Origin: Chaunax sp. Z400 | Taxonomy: Eukaryota; Chordata; Actinopteri; Lophiiformes; Chaunacidae | Length of the DNA stretch: 64,000 nt | NCBI GenBank assembly: GCA_037577475.1 | Contig: CM075204.1 | Location: forward strand, 248,001-312,000 | Direction of reading: 5' to 3' | Shown here: one piece after another, positions 51,305-62,900 of the stretch | Position numbering within the stretch: the stretch's first letter is position 1 | Layout of the letters: each line of letters starts with the position of its first letter | Program-made: the position numbers and the translations under genes | Notes under the pieces: generated by a model | Seen by the model: only the letters and a program-made list of their open reading frames with translations | The model's database searches: none | What the model was told of the DNA's origin: nothing

Positions 51305-52032
51305 TTTTTTGTTGATCACCTAATCACATCAGCATCTGAATGTCTATTTATCGCATGCACAGATCAGCATTTGTTTTTCTATTGATCTTTCACTCACATC
51401 AGCATCTGTATTTTTTTTGGATCGCCTGCTAAGTAAGCATTCTGTACCTAGCAACGGTTGCATTGCATGCAAATGCATCAGCATTTTTATTTCTATAGAT
51501 TGTCTGTTTGCATCAGAAAAATCAGGCCTTGATTTCTATTGATCATTCCCTCACATCAACATCTGGATTTCTATGGACCGCCTGCTCACATCACTATTTG
51601 GATTCCTATTGATCACCTGCTCACAGCAGCATTTGTATTTCTATTGATCGTTCGCTCGCATCAGCATTTGGATTTCTATTGATCACCTGCTCACATCAGC
51701 AATTTTATTTCTATTGATCGTTTGCTCACATCAGGCCTCGATTTCTATTGATCACCTGCTCACATCAGCATTTGTATTTCTATGGATCACATTTTCAGAT
51801 CAACATTTGTATTTCTATTGATCGTTCGCTCACATCAGCATTTGTATTTCTATTGATCACATTTTCAGATCAGCATTTGTATTTCTATTGATCGCCTGTT
51901 CAGATCAGCATTTGTATTTCCATGGATCACCTGCTCACATTAGCATCTGGATTTCTGTGGATTGCATCCTCCGATCAGCATTTGGATTTGTGTGGATTGC
52001 CTTTTCTCATCAGCATTTGTATTTCAAAAAAA
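51305..52032 (+). repeat. 35-bp minisatellite with an embedded M-block fragment
   Basis: 35-bp units interrupted at 51429-51461 by 33 bases identical to an M-block segment (CTAAGTAAGCATTCTGTACC and onward to CGGTTGC). A short palindrome-rich stretch with an octamer ATGCAAAT (51467-51474) follows. The array, including the fragment, recurs at +1585 and +3170. Confidence 0.88.
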
Positions 52033-52889
52033 TTAAGCTAAGGCACTGTGTGAATAGTCAAAATTTCTCCTCAGATTGCTGAAAATAATTTAACTTCAGC
52101 CACAGTTATAGTGTAGAAAAGGCATCAAAGATAATCTTGTTGCACTTTTCTATTTTATTAGCTGTTTAATGACCTATTCAGTGCTGTATTCCTATTGGTT
52201 GCGCCGTCCCATCTGTGCACTGAGTCTGTTAACATACAGTGCAGTGTTGAACTCTTTCAGATGTGTTCAGCAGCTCGTCACGTATTTGAGTTAAAGTATT
52301 AGTTAAACCTGGTTGTTGCAAGTGGACTGAGCGTGAATGCCAATATAAGTATCTCATTTACTGTTGTGTTTGCTATTTGTTATGTATTTTAATAGTTTCG
52401 GTTGTTTAAAGGTAAAGGATAATTGTTGCTGTCGCTGTTAATTGAGCTTCGAAACTCCGTGAACGAACATACCGGAAGTGTGTTTTAACAATAAAAGCAC
52501 TGTGAATGGATAACCGGAAGTTATGTGATGTTAGCGTTAGCCTAGCTTAACAGCGATAAATGAACTATCGGGGCTGCCGATTGACTCAAGGTGAGGGAGA
52601 TTGAAGTCTCAGCGGCACAAAAACAGAAGGGATGGAAACTAAGTAGGCATTCTGTACCTAGCAACGGTTGCTATGCTGCAGTTGCTCCTTGGCGTGTTCA
52701 TGACGTGGCGTGACGTCATACGCACCCTTTCACACATTGTACTTTGATTTAGAAGGCATATAAAACTCAACTGTCAGTACGTATATGAACAAATCAGCAG
52801 ATTCGTTCCCAAAGCAGAAGTTTTTTTTCTGTCCCAGGCAAAGAGACACATCACAACAGACTTAAACTATGGAGTGATGGCTCGCTACA
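52033..52889 (+). repeat. M block copy 8 (type B)
   Basis: TATAAAA at 52759-52765, 1585 bp after copy 7. It has AAACCTGGTTG where older-looking copies have AAACACGGTTG, AAGTAGGCATTC before the MYB-like palindrome, and the TTGTTGCACTTTTC form. Confidence 0.85.
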
Positions 52890-53617
52890 TTTTTTGTTGA
52901 TCACCTAATCACATCAGCATCTGAATGTCTATTTATCGCATGCACAGATCAGCATTTGTTTTTCTATTGATCTTTCACTCACATCAGCATCTGTATTTTT
53001 TTTGGATCGCCTGCTAAGTAAGCATTCTGTACCTAGCAACGGTTGCATTGCATGCAAATGCATCAGCATTTTTATTTCTATAGATTGTCTGTTTGCATCA
53101 GAAAAATCAGGCCTTGATTTCTATTGATCATTCCCTCACATCAACATCTGGATTTCTATGGACCGCCTGCTCACATCACTATTTGGATTCCTATTGATCA
53201 CCTGCTCACAGCAGCATTTGTATTTCTATTGATCGTTCGCTCGCATCAGCATTTGGATTTCTATTGATCACCTGCTCACATCAGCAATTTTATTTCTATT
53301 GATCGTTTGCTCACATCAGGCCTCGATTTCTATTGATCACCTGCTCACATCAGCATTTGTATTTCTATGGATCACATTTTCAGATCAACATTTGTATTTC
53401 TATTGATCGTTCGCTCACATCAGCATTTGTATTTCTATTGATCACATTTTCAGATCAGCATTTGTATTTCTATTGATCGCCTGTTCAGATCAGCATTTGT
53501 ATTTCCATGGATCACCTGCTCACATTAGCATCTGGATTTCTGTGGATTGCATCCTCCGATCAGCATTTGGATTTGTGTGGATTGCCTTTTCTCATCAGCA
53601 TTTGTATTTCAAAAAAA
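52890..53617 (+). repeat. 35-bp minisatellite after M copy 8
   Basis: Copy of 51305-52032 at exactly +1585, with the same embedded fragment (53014-53046) and octamer (53052-53059). I found no difference in the parts I compared by eye. Confidence 0.9.
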
Positions 53618-54474
53618 TTAAGCTAAGGCACTGTGTGAATAGTCAAAATTTCTCCTCAGATTGCTGAAAATAATTTAACTTCAGCCACAGTTATAGTGTA
53701 GAAAAGGCATCAAAGATAATCTTGTTGCACTTTTCTATTTTATTAGCTGTTTAATGACCTATTCAGTGCTGTATTCCTATTGGTTGCGCCGTCCCATCTG
53801 TGCACTGAGTCTGTTAACATACAGTGCAGTGTTGAACTCTTTCAGATGTGTTCAGCAGCTCGTCACGTATTTGAGTTAAAGTATTAGTTAAACCTGGTTG
53901 TTGCAAGTGGACTGAGCGTGAATGCCAATATAAGTATCTCATTTACTGTTGTGTTTGCTATTTGTTATGTATTTTAATAGTTTCGGTTGTTTAAAGGTAA
54001 AGGATAATTGTTGCTGTCGCTGTTAATTGAGCTTCGAAACTCCGTGAACGAACATACCGGAAGTGTGTTTTAACAATAAAAGCACTGTGAATGGATAACC
54101 GGAAGTTATGTGATGTTAGCGTTAGCCTAGCTTAACAGCGATAAATGAACTATCGGGGCTGCCGATTGACTCAAGGTGAGGGAGATTGAAGTCTCAGCGG
54201 CACAAAAACAGAAGGGATGGAAACTAAGTAGGCATTCTGTACCTAGCAACGGTTGCTATGCTGCAGTTGCTCCTTGGCGTGTTCATGACGTGGCGTGACG
54301 TCATACGCACCCTTTCACACATTGTACTTTGATTTAGAAGGCATATAAAACTCAACTGTCAGTACGTATATGAACAAATCAGCAGATTCGTTCCCAAAGC
54401 AGAAGTTTTTTTTCTGTCCCAGGCAAAGAGACACATCACAACAGACTTAAACTATGGAGTGATGGCTCGCTACA
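53618..54474 (+). repeat. M block copy 9 (type B)
   Basis: TATAAAA at 54344-54350. It appears essentially identical to copy 8 at a distance of 1585 bp, including the GACCTATTCAG variant, so this is a very young duplication. Confidence 0.87.
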
Positions 54475-55202
54475 TTTTTTGTTGATCACCTAATCACATC
54501 AGCATCTGAATGTCTATTTATCGCATGCACAGATCAGCATTTGTTTTTCTATTGATCTTTCACTCACATCAGCATCTGTATTTTTTTTGGATCGCCTGCT
54601 AAGTAAGCATTCTGTACCTAGCAACGGTTGCATTGCATGCAAATGCATCAGCATTTTTATTTCTATAGATTGTCTGTTTGCATCAGAAAAATCAGGCCTT
54701 GATTTCTATTGATCATTCCCTCACATCAACATCTGGATTTCTATGGACCGCCTGCTCACATCACTATTTGGATTCCTATTGATCACCTGCTCACATCAGC
54801 ATTTGTATTTCTATTGATCGTTCGCTCGCATCAGCATTTGGATTTCTATTGATCACCTGCTCACATCAGCAATTTTATTTCTATTGATCGTTTGCTCACA
54901 TCAGGCCTCGATTTCTATTGATCACCTGCTCACATCAGCATTTGTATTTCTATGGATCACATTTTCAGATCAACATTTGTATTTCTATTGATCGTTCGCT
55001 CACATCAGCATTTGTATTTCTATTGATCACATTTTCAGATCAGCATTTGTATTTCTATTGATCGCCTGTTCAGATCAGCATTTGTATTTCCATGGATCAC
55101 CTGCTCACATTAGCATCTGGATTTCTGTGGATTGCATCCTCCGATCAGCATTTGGATTTGTGTGGATTGCCTTTTCTCATCAGCATTTGTATTTCAAAAA
55201 AA
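54475..55202 (+). repeat. 35-bp minisatellite after M copy 9
   Basis: Third copy of the 728-bp array, with the embedded M fragment at 54599-54631 and octamer at 54637-54644. It differs from the previous two by CTCACATCAGC in place of CTCACAGCAGC near 54790. Confidence 0.9.
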
Positions 55203-55579
55203 TTAAGCTAAGGCACTGTGTGAATAGTCAAAATTTCTCCTCAGATTGCTGAAAATAATTTAACTTCAGCCACAGTTATAGTGTAGAAAAGGCATCAAAG
55301 ATAATCTTGTTGCACTTTTCTATTTTATTAGCTGTTTAATGACCCATTCAGTGCTGTATTCCTATTGGTTGCGCCGTCCCATCTGTGCACTGAGTCTGTT
55401 AACATACAGTGCAGTGTTGAACTCTTTCAGATGTGTTCAGCAGCTCGTCACGTATTTGAGTTAAAGTATTAGTTAAACCTGGTTGTTGCAAGTGGACTGA
55501 GCGTGAATGCCAATATAAGTATCTCATTTACTGTTGTGTTTGCTATTTGTTATGTATTTTAATATTTTCGGTTGTTTAA
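55203..55579 (+). repeat. M block copy 10, left part
   Basis: Normal start of an M block up to GGTTGTTTAA, where a transposon has inserted at the TTAA (55576-55579). It has AATATTTTCGG where other copies have AATAGTTTCGG. The rest of the block resumes at 57543. Confidence 0.88.
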
Positions 55580-55610
55580 CCTTTCTGTCGTGTTCGGGTC
55601 AAATCTGACC
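55580..55610 (+). repeat. Left terminal inverted repeat plus subterminal near-palindrome
   Basis: TIR at 55580-55596, then GGTCAAATCTGACC (55597-55610), a near-palindrome. Related palindromes are at 55774-55789 (CGGTCAAAAATGACCG) and next to the right end. Confidence 0.88.
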
Positions 55611-55865
55611 GATTTCCTACTTTCATCAATCATAAATATTGTGTTTTACATTTGATCGTCTCAAGGCCTTATGATATCCTCCACACTAGGCATTTGAACA
55701 TATACAATTGCTGATCACCACTTTCATTGAATTTTGAGTGGTTTAGTCAACTTTGTAAAACCTGTGGTGTTCCCGGTCAAAAATGACCGCCATAGGAAAT
55801 TAATGGGTGACCCTAGATTGTGTTCATCCATCAGATAGTACACAACCACAAATCCACAACCACCA

Positions 55866-55915
55866 CCACACACACACACCCACACACCTACACGCACACA
55901 CACACACACACACTC

Positions 55916-55946
<31 letters not shown>

Positions 55947-55963
55947 CACACACACACACTCCA
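55866..55963 (+). repeat. (CA)n microsatellite in the transposon 5' region
   Basis: CA dinucleotide runs broken by CTCCACAC pieces. They create His/Thr-rich open frames on the plus strand (55807-55989, 55820-56110) and Cys/Val-rich frames on the minus strand, all spurious. Confidence 0.9.
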
Positions 55964-56245
55964 CCCCACGTGAACCCCTTTCAGACTGAACAATTAGGTG
56001 TCTCCTCGTCCCACATATTTCCCACGCTTATGTGCCTATCTCCCCACGTGAACCACACCTTCCAGACTAAACGTATAACACCTGTTCCACATTTCAAAGT
56101 AAACAATTAGGTGTTTGTTATGGGAACCTGTCTATTTCCCGGGCTTATGTGGCCACCCCCCCACGTGAACCACACTTTCCGATACAAAATGTATCATATC
56201 TTCTCACAGACCCCTTATATATAGCTTTTTTTGTGTGCATTGCTC
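55964..56245 (+). promoter_or_regulatory. Transposase promoter region with three CCCCACGTGAACC boxes
   Basis: CACGTG E-boxes occur at 55967-55972, 56045-56050 and 56162-56167, each inside CCCCACGTGAACC and each followed by a TTTCAGACTGAAC / CTTCCAGACTAAAC-like phrase. They are imperfect repeats with 78- and 117-bp spacing. A TATA box TATATATA lies at 56216-56223, which predicts a start near 56246, about 20 bp upstream of the transposase ATG. The boxes may bind bHLH factors; that is inference. Confidence 0.55.
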
Positions 56246-56264
56246 TCATTTTACTCTGAACACA

Positions 56265-57188
56265 ATGAGTAGGCGCCCGGTCAGACGATTTCTCGTCAGA
56301 GAGGCTCTTGAACTTTTGTTTCAACGTGATGAAGAGGGGATTGAAGTTGAACCAGAAATAGAGGAGGATGTCTCAGAAATAGAAGACAACATCGATCCCG
56401 ATTTTGATCCAGACCATTGTGAGACCGACCAGTCAATAGATGGCGAGGAAGAGGCCCCTGAGGAAGACACACCTGGGGAAGAGGCACCTGAGGAAGAGGC
56501 ACCTGAGGTGACATTCCAGTCCAAGGATGGCAATTTGCTCTGGTATTCATCCACCCAGGACAGAGGAGGCAGAGCAAGAGTGGAAAATATTGTTAGGATG
56601 ACGCCAGGGCCAACACGATATGCAACATCTCATGTGGATGACATCAAGTCCAGCTTCCAACTCTTTTTACCAGAGTCCATTGTGGAAATTATACTGGAAA
56701 TGACAAACCTGGAGGGGAGGCGTGTGTTTGGGGACACATGGAAAGCATTGGACCAGGTAGACCTGCAAGCCTACATGGGTCTGTTGATTTTAGCAGGAGT
56801 ATATCGGTCCAACAATGAGGCTACAAAAAGTCTGTGGGATGCGGAGTCAGGGAGGCCTATATTCCGGTCAACTATGTCCCTGCAACAGTTTCATGTCCTC
56901 TCACGAGTTATCCGATTTGATGACAGAACTACACGACCTTTCCGCTGGCGAGACGACAAACTGGCTGCCATCAGGAATGTTTGGGACAGGTGGGTGGAGC
57001 ACCTACCACTGATGTACAATCCAGGCCCTGAGGTGACAGTGGACGAGCGCCTGGTCCCTTTCAGAGGTCGCTGTCCGTTCAAACAGTACATCCCAAGCAA
57101 ACCAGGCAAGTATGGGATCAAGATCTGGGCAACATGTGATGCCAGGAGATTGCAAAATGCCACTCCTGTGTGTGAAGACACACGCGCC

Positions 57189-57219
<31 letters not shown>

Positions 57220-57245
57220 ACACACAGATGATGTGTTCATGTTGA
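56265..57245 (+). pseudogene. piggyBac-family transposase, C-terminal half missing
   Basis: 326 residues from the ATG at 56265. I prefer it to the in-frame ATG at 56235, because it has A at -3 and starts MSRRPVRRF just after the predicted cap site. The N-terminal part is acidic (repeated PEEEAP-type stretches, residues about 55-90). The DDE_Tnp_1_7 core begins near HVDDIKSSFQLFLPE and includes QAYMGLLILAGVYRS. It reaches the first catalytic Asp in VTVDERLVPFRGR (D260, codon 57042-57044) and KPGKYGIKIW. After about residue 300 the family sequence stops and a CA repeat encodes His-Thr repeats to a chance TGA. The second and third catalytic Asp and the cysteine-rich domain are absent, so it cannot be active by itself. 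Confidence 0.9.
57188..57232 (+). repeat. (CA)n microsatellite at the transposase break
   Basis: A CA run sits exactly where the transposase homology ends and marks the scar of the internal deletion. A similar CA run lies upstream at 55866-55963. Confidence 0.88.
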
Positions 57246-57305
57246 TGTTCTGATGTTCTGTGAATTTGGTCTCTGTTTTGATTTTTGTTTGTTTCTTTTT
57301 TTTAC

Positions 57306-57311
57306 AATAAA
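57306..57311 (+). terminator. Polyadenylation signal of the transposase unit
   Basis: AATAAA 61 bp after the chance stop codon, followed by TTTTGG and TGTGTCTATTCTTTG-type GT/T-rich sequence within 40 bp. This fits a normal 3' end of the transposon's transcript. Confidence 0.5.
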
Positions 57312-57482
57312 TGTTAATTTTGGAATACAATTTACAATTTCTGTGTCTATTCTTTGTATATTCACTGCAGTTATTCGTGTAAACCAGTAGTCTGAGACAT
57401 TGTTTACAGCTTAAAAGGGAGTTAAATAAAATTTGGTGATGATCAATGGTTTTTGTGTTAATGTAAGAGCAGTTAAAACAGG

Positions 57483-57542
57483 CCGGTCAAATTTGACCGG
57501 GAGCACCAAAGTAAGGGGGAAGAAACGAACACGACACAAAGG
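57483..57542 (+). repeat. Right terminal inverted repeat plus subterminal palindrome
   Basis: CCGGTCAAATTTGACCGG (57483-57500) is a perfect 18-bp palindrome. The TIR CGAACACGACACAAAGG is at 57526-57542, directly before the TTAA. Confidence 0.9.
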
Positions 57543-58144
57543 TTAAAGGTAAAGGATAATTGTTGCTGTCGCTGTTAATTGAGCTTCGAAACTCCGTGAA
57601 CGAACATACCGGAAGTGTGTTTTAACAATAAAAGCACTGTGAATGGATAACCGGAAGTTATGTGATGTTAGCGTTAGCCTAGCTTAACAGCGATAAATGA
57701 ACTATCGGGGCTGCCGATTGACTCAAGGTGAGGGAGATTGAAGTCTCAGCGGCACAAAAACACAAGGGATGGAAACTAAGTAGGCATTCTGTACCTAGCA
57801 ACGGTTGCTATGCTGCAGTTGCTCCTTGGCGTGTTCATGACGTGGCGTGACGTCATACGCACCCTTTCACACATTGTACTTTGATTTAGAAGGCATATAA
57901 AACTCAACTGTCAGTACGTATATGAACAAATCAGCAGATTCGTTCCCAAAGCAGAAGTTTTTTTTCTGTCCCAGGCAAAGAGACACATCACAACAGACTT
58001 AAACTATGGAGTGATGGCTCGGTACAGAAGTTGTAACAAGGGCACCAGGGTCCAGGACACAGTGGGTACTAACGTAGTATACTGTGTGTGTGTATGCTAG
58101 CTTAGAGTCACAACAACACAGTTTTCTGCTGCTTTTCTGTGTAT
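57543..58144 (+). repeat. M block copy 10, right part (type A)
   Basis: Resumes at the duplicated TTAA and continues AGGTAAAGGATAATTG as in other copies. TATAAAA at 57896-57902. GCTCGGTACAG has one change relative to GCTCGCTACAG; the leader is present. The promoter-like module lies wholly on this side of the insertion. Confidence 0.88.
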
Positions 58145-58623
58145 TGCTTGCTCGCTAGCTGCAGCAAATGTATTTCAATGGATCGCTCACTCTCTACTTT
58201 TATGGATCTCTCGCAACAGCATTTGTATTTCTATGGATTGTTCGCTCACATCATTATCTGGATTTCTATTGATCGCCTGCTCACATCATCATTTGTATTT
58301 CTTTGGAACTTCTGCTCAGATAAGCATTTGTGTTTCTATTGATTGTTCACTCACATCAGCATCTTGATTTCTATGGATCACATTTTCAGATCAGCATTTG
58401 TATTTCTATTGATCGTTCGCTTACATCAGCATTTGTATTTCTATGGATCACATTTTCAGATCAGCATTTGTATTTCTATTGATCACCTGCTCAGATCAGC
58501 ATTTGTATTTCTATGGATCACCTGCTCACATTAGCATCTGGATTTCTGTGGATTGCATCCTCCGATCAGCATTTGGATTTGTGTGGATTGCCTTTTCTCA
58601 TCAGCATTTGTATTTCAAAAAAA
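58145..58623 (+). repeat. 35-bp minisatellite between M copies 10 and 11
   Basis: Same unit order as 49962-50440, ending at an M block that begins TTGAGCAAAA. Confidence 0.9.
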
Positions 58624-59488
58624 TTGAGCAAAAACACTGTGTGAATAGTCAAAATTTCTCCTCAGATTGCTGAAAATAATTTAACTTCAGCCACAGTTAT
58701 AGTGTAGAAAAGGCCTCAAAGATAATCTTGTTGTTAAATAGCGCTTTTCTATTTTATTAGCTGTTTAATGACCCATTCAGTGCTGTATTCCTATTGGTTG
58801 CGCCGTCCCATCTGTGCACTGAGTCTGTTAACATACAGTGCAGTGTTGAACTCTTTCAGATGTGTTCAGCAGCTCGTCACGTATTTGAGTTAAAGTATTA
58901 GTTAAACCTGGTTGTTGCAAGTGGACTGAGCGTGAATGCCAATATAAGTATCTCATTTACTGTTGTGTTTGCTATTTGTTATGTATTTTAATAGTTTCGG
59001 TTGTTTAAAGGTAAAGGATAATTGTTGCTGTCGCTGTTAATTGAGCTTCGAAACTCCGTGAACGAACATACCGGAAGTGTGTTTTAACAATAAAAGCACT
59101 GTGAATGGATAACCGGAAGTTATGTGATGTTAGCGTTAGCCTAGCTTAACAGCGATAAATGAACTATCGGGGCTGCCGATTGACTCAAGGTGAGGGAGAT
59201 TGAAGTCTCAGCGGCACAAAAACACAAGGGATGGAAACTAAGTAGGCATTCTGTACCTAGCAACGGTTGCTATGCTGCAGTTGCTCCTTGGCGTGTTCAT
59301 GACGTGGCGTGACGTCATACGCACCCTTTCACACATTGTACTTTGATTTAGAAGGCATATAAAACTCAACTGTCAGTACGTATATGAACAAATCAGCAGA
59401 TTCGTTCCCAAAGCAGAAGTTTTTTTTCTGTCCCAGGCAAAGAGACACATCACAACAGACTTAAACTATGGAGTGATGGCTCGCTACA
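58624..59488 (+). repeat. M block copy 11 (type B)
   Basis: TATAAAA at 59358-59364, 1462 bp after copy 10. It combines the TTGAGC start of copy 7 with the AAACCTGGTTG and AAGTAGGCATTC variants of copies 8 to 10, which suggests exchange between copies. Confidence 0.85.
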
Positions 59489-59905
59489 TTTTTTGTTGAT
59501 CACCTAATCACATCAGCATCTGAATGTCTATTTATCGCATGCACAGATCAGCATTTGTTTTTCTATTGATCTTTCACTCACATCAGCATCTGTATTTTTT
59601 TTGGATCGCCTGCTAAGTAAGCATTCTGTACCTAGCAACGGTTGCATTGCATGCAAATGCATCAGCATTTTTATTTCTATAGATTGTCTGTTTGCATCAG
59701 AAAAATCAGGCCTTGATTTCTATTGATCATTCCCTCACATCAACATCTGGATTTCTATGGACCGCCTGCTCACATCACTATTTGGATTCCTATTGATCAC
59801 CTGCTCACATCAGCATTTCTATTTCTATTGATCGTTCGCTTGCATCAGCATATGAATTTCTATTGATCGCCTGCACAGATCAGCATTTGTTTTTCTATTG
59901 ATCGT
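59489..59905 (+). repeat. 35-bp minisatellite before heptamer array 3
   Basis: Contains the embedded M fragment again (59611-59646, octamer 59651-59658). It then cuts short, within about 200 bp, to the unit CATCAGCATATGAATTTC that forms the heptamer entry junction, as at 3962 and 30787. Confidence 0.9.
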
Positions 59906-62900
59906 ACATACAACATAAGACATTACACATACAACATAACACATAACACGTAAAACATAACACAACACATAAAACATAGCACATGACACATACAACATAA
60001 AATAAAAAACATAACACAGAACACATAAAACGTAACATATACAACATAAGACATAACACATACAACATAAGGCATAACACAACATAACACATAACACAAA
60101 AAACATAACACATAAGACATCACACATACAACATAACACATAACACATAAAACATAACACATAAGATATAACACAAACATAAAACATAAAACATAACATA
60201 CAACATAAGAATTAACACATAACACATACGACATAACACATAAAACATAACACATAACACATAACACATACAACATAAGACATAACACATATAACATTAC
60301 ACATAAGACATAAGATATAACAAATATAAAACAAAAAACATAACACATACAACATAAGAATTAACACATACGACATAACACATACACCATGAAACATAAC
60401 ACATACAACATAAGAATTAACACATACAACATAACACAAGACAAAACACATAAGACATAACACATACAACATAACACAATACATAAAACATAACACATAA
60501 GACATAACACATACAACATAAGACATAACACATACAACATAAGACATAACACATACAACATAACACATAACACATACAACATAACACATAACACATACAA
60601 CATAACACATAAAACATATCACATAAGACATAACACATACAACATAACACAATACATAAAACATAACACATAAGACATAACACATACAACATTAAACATA
60701 ACATACAACATAAGAATTAAGACATACAACATAACACATAACACATAAAACACAACACATACAACATAAGACATACAAAATAAGACATAACACAATAAAC
60801 ATAACACATAAGACATCACACATACAACATAACACATAACACATAAAACATAACACATAAGATATAACACATAAATATAAAACAAAAAACATAACACATA
60901 ACACATAAAACATAACACATAAAACATAACACATAACACATACAACATAAGAATTAACACATAACATTACACATACGACATAACACATGAAACATAACAC
61001 ATAAGACATAACACATATAACATAACACATAAGACATAACACAAACAACATAACAAATAACACATACAACATAACACATACAACATAACACATAAGACAT
61101 AACACATAAGACATAACACATACAACATAAAACATAACATATACAACTAAACACATAAAACATAACACATAAGACATAACACATACAACATAAAACATAA
61201 CACATACAACTAAACACATAACACATACAACATAAGACAAAACACATACAACTAAACACATAACACATACAACATAAGACATAACACATAAGACATAACA
61301 CATACAACATAACACACGAGACATAACACATATACACATAACACATAAAACATAAAACAAAAAACATTAGACATAAGACATTGCACATACAACATAACAC
61401 ATAAAACATAAGACATAAGACATAAAACATAAAAGAAAAAACATAAGACATAAGACATTGCACATAAAACATAACACTTAAAACATAACACACACAACAT
61501 AAGACATAACACATACAACATAAGACATAACGCATACAACATAACACATACAACATAACACAATACATAAAACATAACACATAAAACATAACACTTAAAA
61601 CATAACACACACAACATAAGACATAACACATACAACATAAGACATAACACATACAACATAAGACATAACACATAAAACATAACACATAAGACATCACACA
61701 CAACATAAAAATTAACACATACAACATAAGACATAACACATACAACATAACACATAACACATAAAACATAACACATAAGACATAACACATAAATATAAAA
61801 CAAAAAACATAACACATAACACATACGACATTACAAATACGACATAACACATAACACATAAAACATAACACATAACACATAACACATAAAACATAACACA
61901 TAACACAAACAACATAACACATAACACATATAACATTACACATAAGACATAACACATAAGATATGACACATAAATATAAAACAAAAAACATAACACATAC
62001 AACATAAGAATTAACACATACGACATAACACATAAACACATAAGACATAACACATACAACATAAGACATAACACATATAACATAACACATAAGACATAAC
62101 ACAAACAACATAACAAATAACACATAAAACATAAGACATAAGACATAACACATACAACATAACACATAAGACATAACACATAAGACAGAACACACAACAT
62201 AAGACATAACACATAAAACATAACATACAAGATATAACACATACAACATAACACATAACACATAAAACTCAACACAAAAAACATAAGACATAAGACATTG
62301 CACATACAACATAACACATAAAACATAGGACATAACACATAAAACATAACACATACAACATAAGACATAACACATACAACATAAGACATAACACATATAA
62401 CATAAGACATAACACATATAACATAACACATAAAACATAACACATACAACATAAGACATAACACATATAACATAACACATAAGGAATAACATATACAACA
62501 TAACAAACAACAAATGCAACATAACACATACAACATAAGACAGAACACATACAACATAACACATAACACATAAGATATAACACAAACATAAAACATAAAA
62601 CATAACATACAACATAAGAATTAACACATAAGACATACAACATAAAACATAACACATACAACATAAGAATTAACACATACAACATAAGACATAACACATA
62701 ACACACAAGTCATAACACATAACAATTAACACATAAAACATAACACATACAACTAAACACATAACACATGCAACATAAGACATAACACATACAACATAAG
62801 ACATAACACATGCAACATAAGACATAACACATGCAACATAAGACATAACACATACAACTAAACACATAACACATACAACTAAACACATAACACATGCAAC

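Larger units (their letters stand above)
55580..57542 (+). mobile_element. piggyBac-type DNA transposon, internally deleted
   Basis: 1963 bp flanked by TTAA on both sides (55576-55579 and 57543-57546), the target site used by piggyBac elements. The 17-bp terminal inverted repeats CCTTTCTGTCGTGTTCG (left) and the complement of CGAACACGACACAAAGG (right) match at 16 of 17 positions. The element carries a transposase gene with TATA and poly(A) signals, but the 3' part of the gene is gone. Without the element the local M-block period becomes 1585 bp (3552 minus 1967), the same as the neighbouring units, which confirms the exact boundaries. Confidence 0.93.

Noticed and set aside
55807..56110. His/Thr-rich and Cys/Val-rich open frames
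   Set aside because: Produced by the (CA)n microsatellite; both strands and several frames are open.
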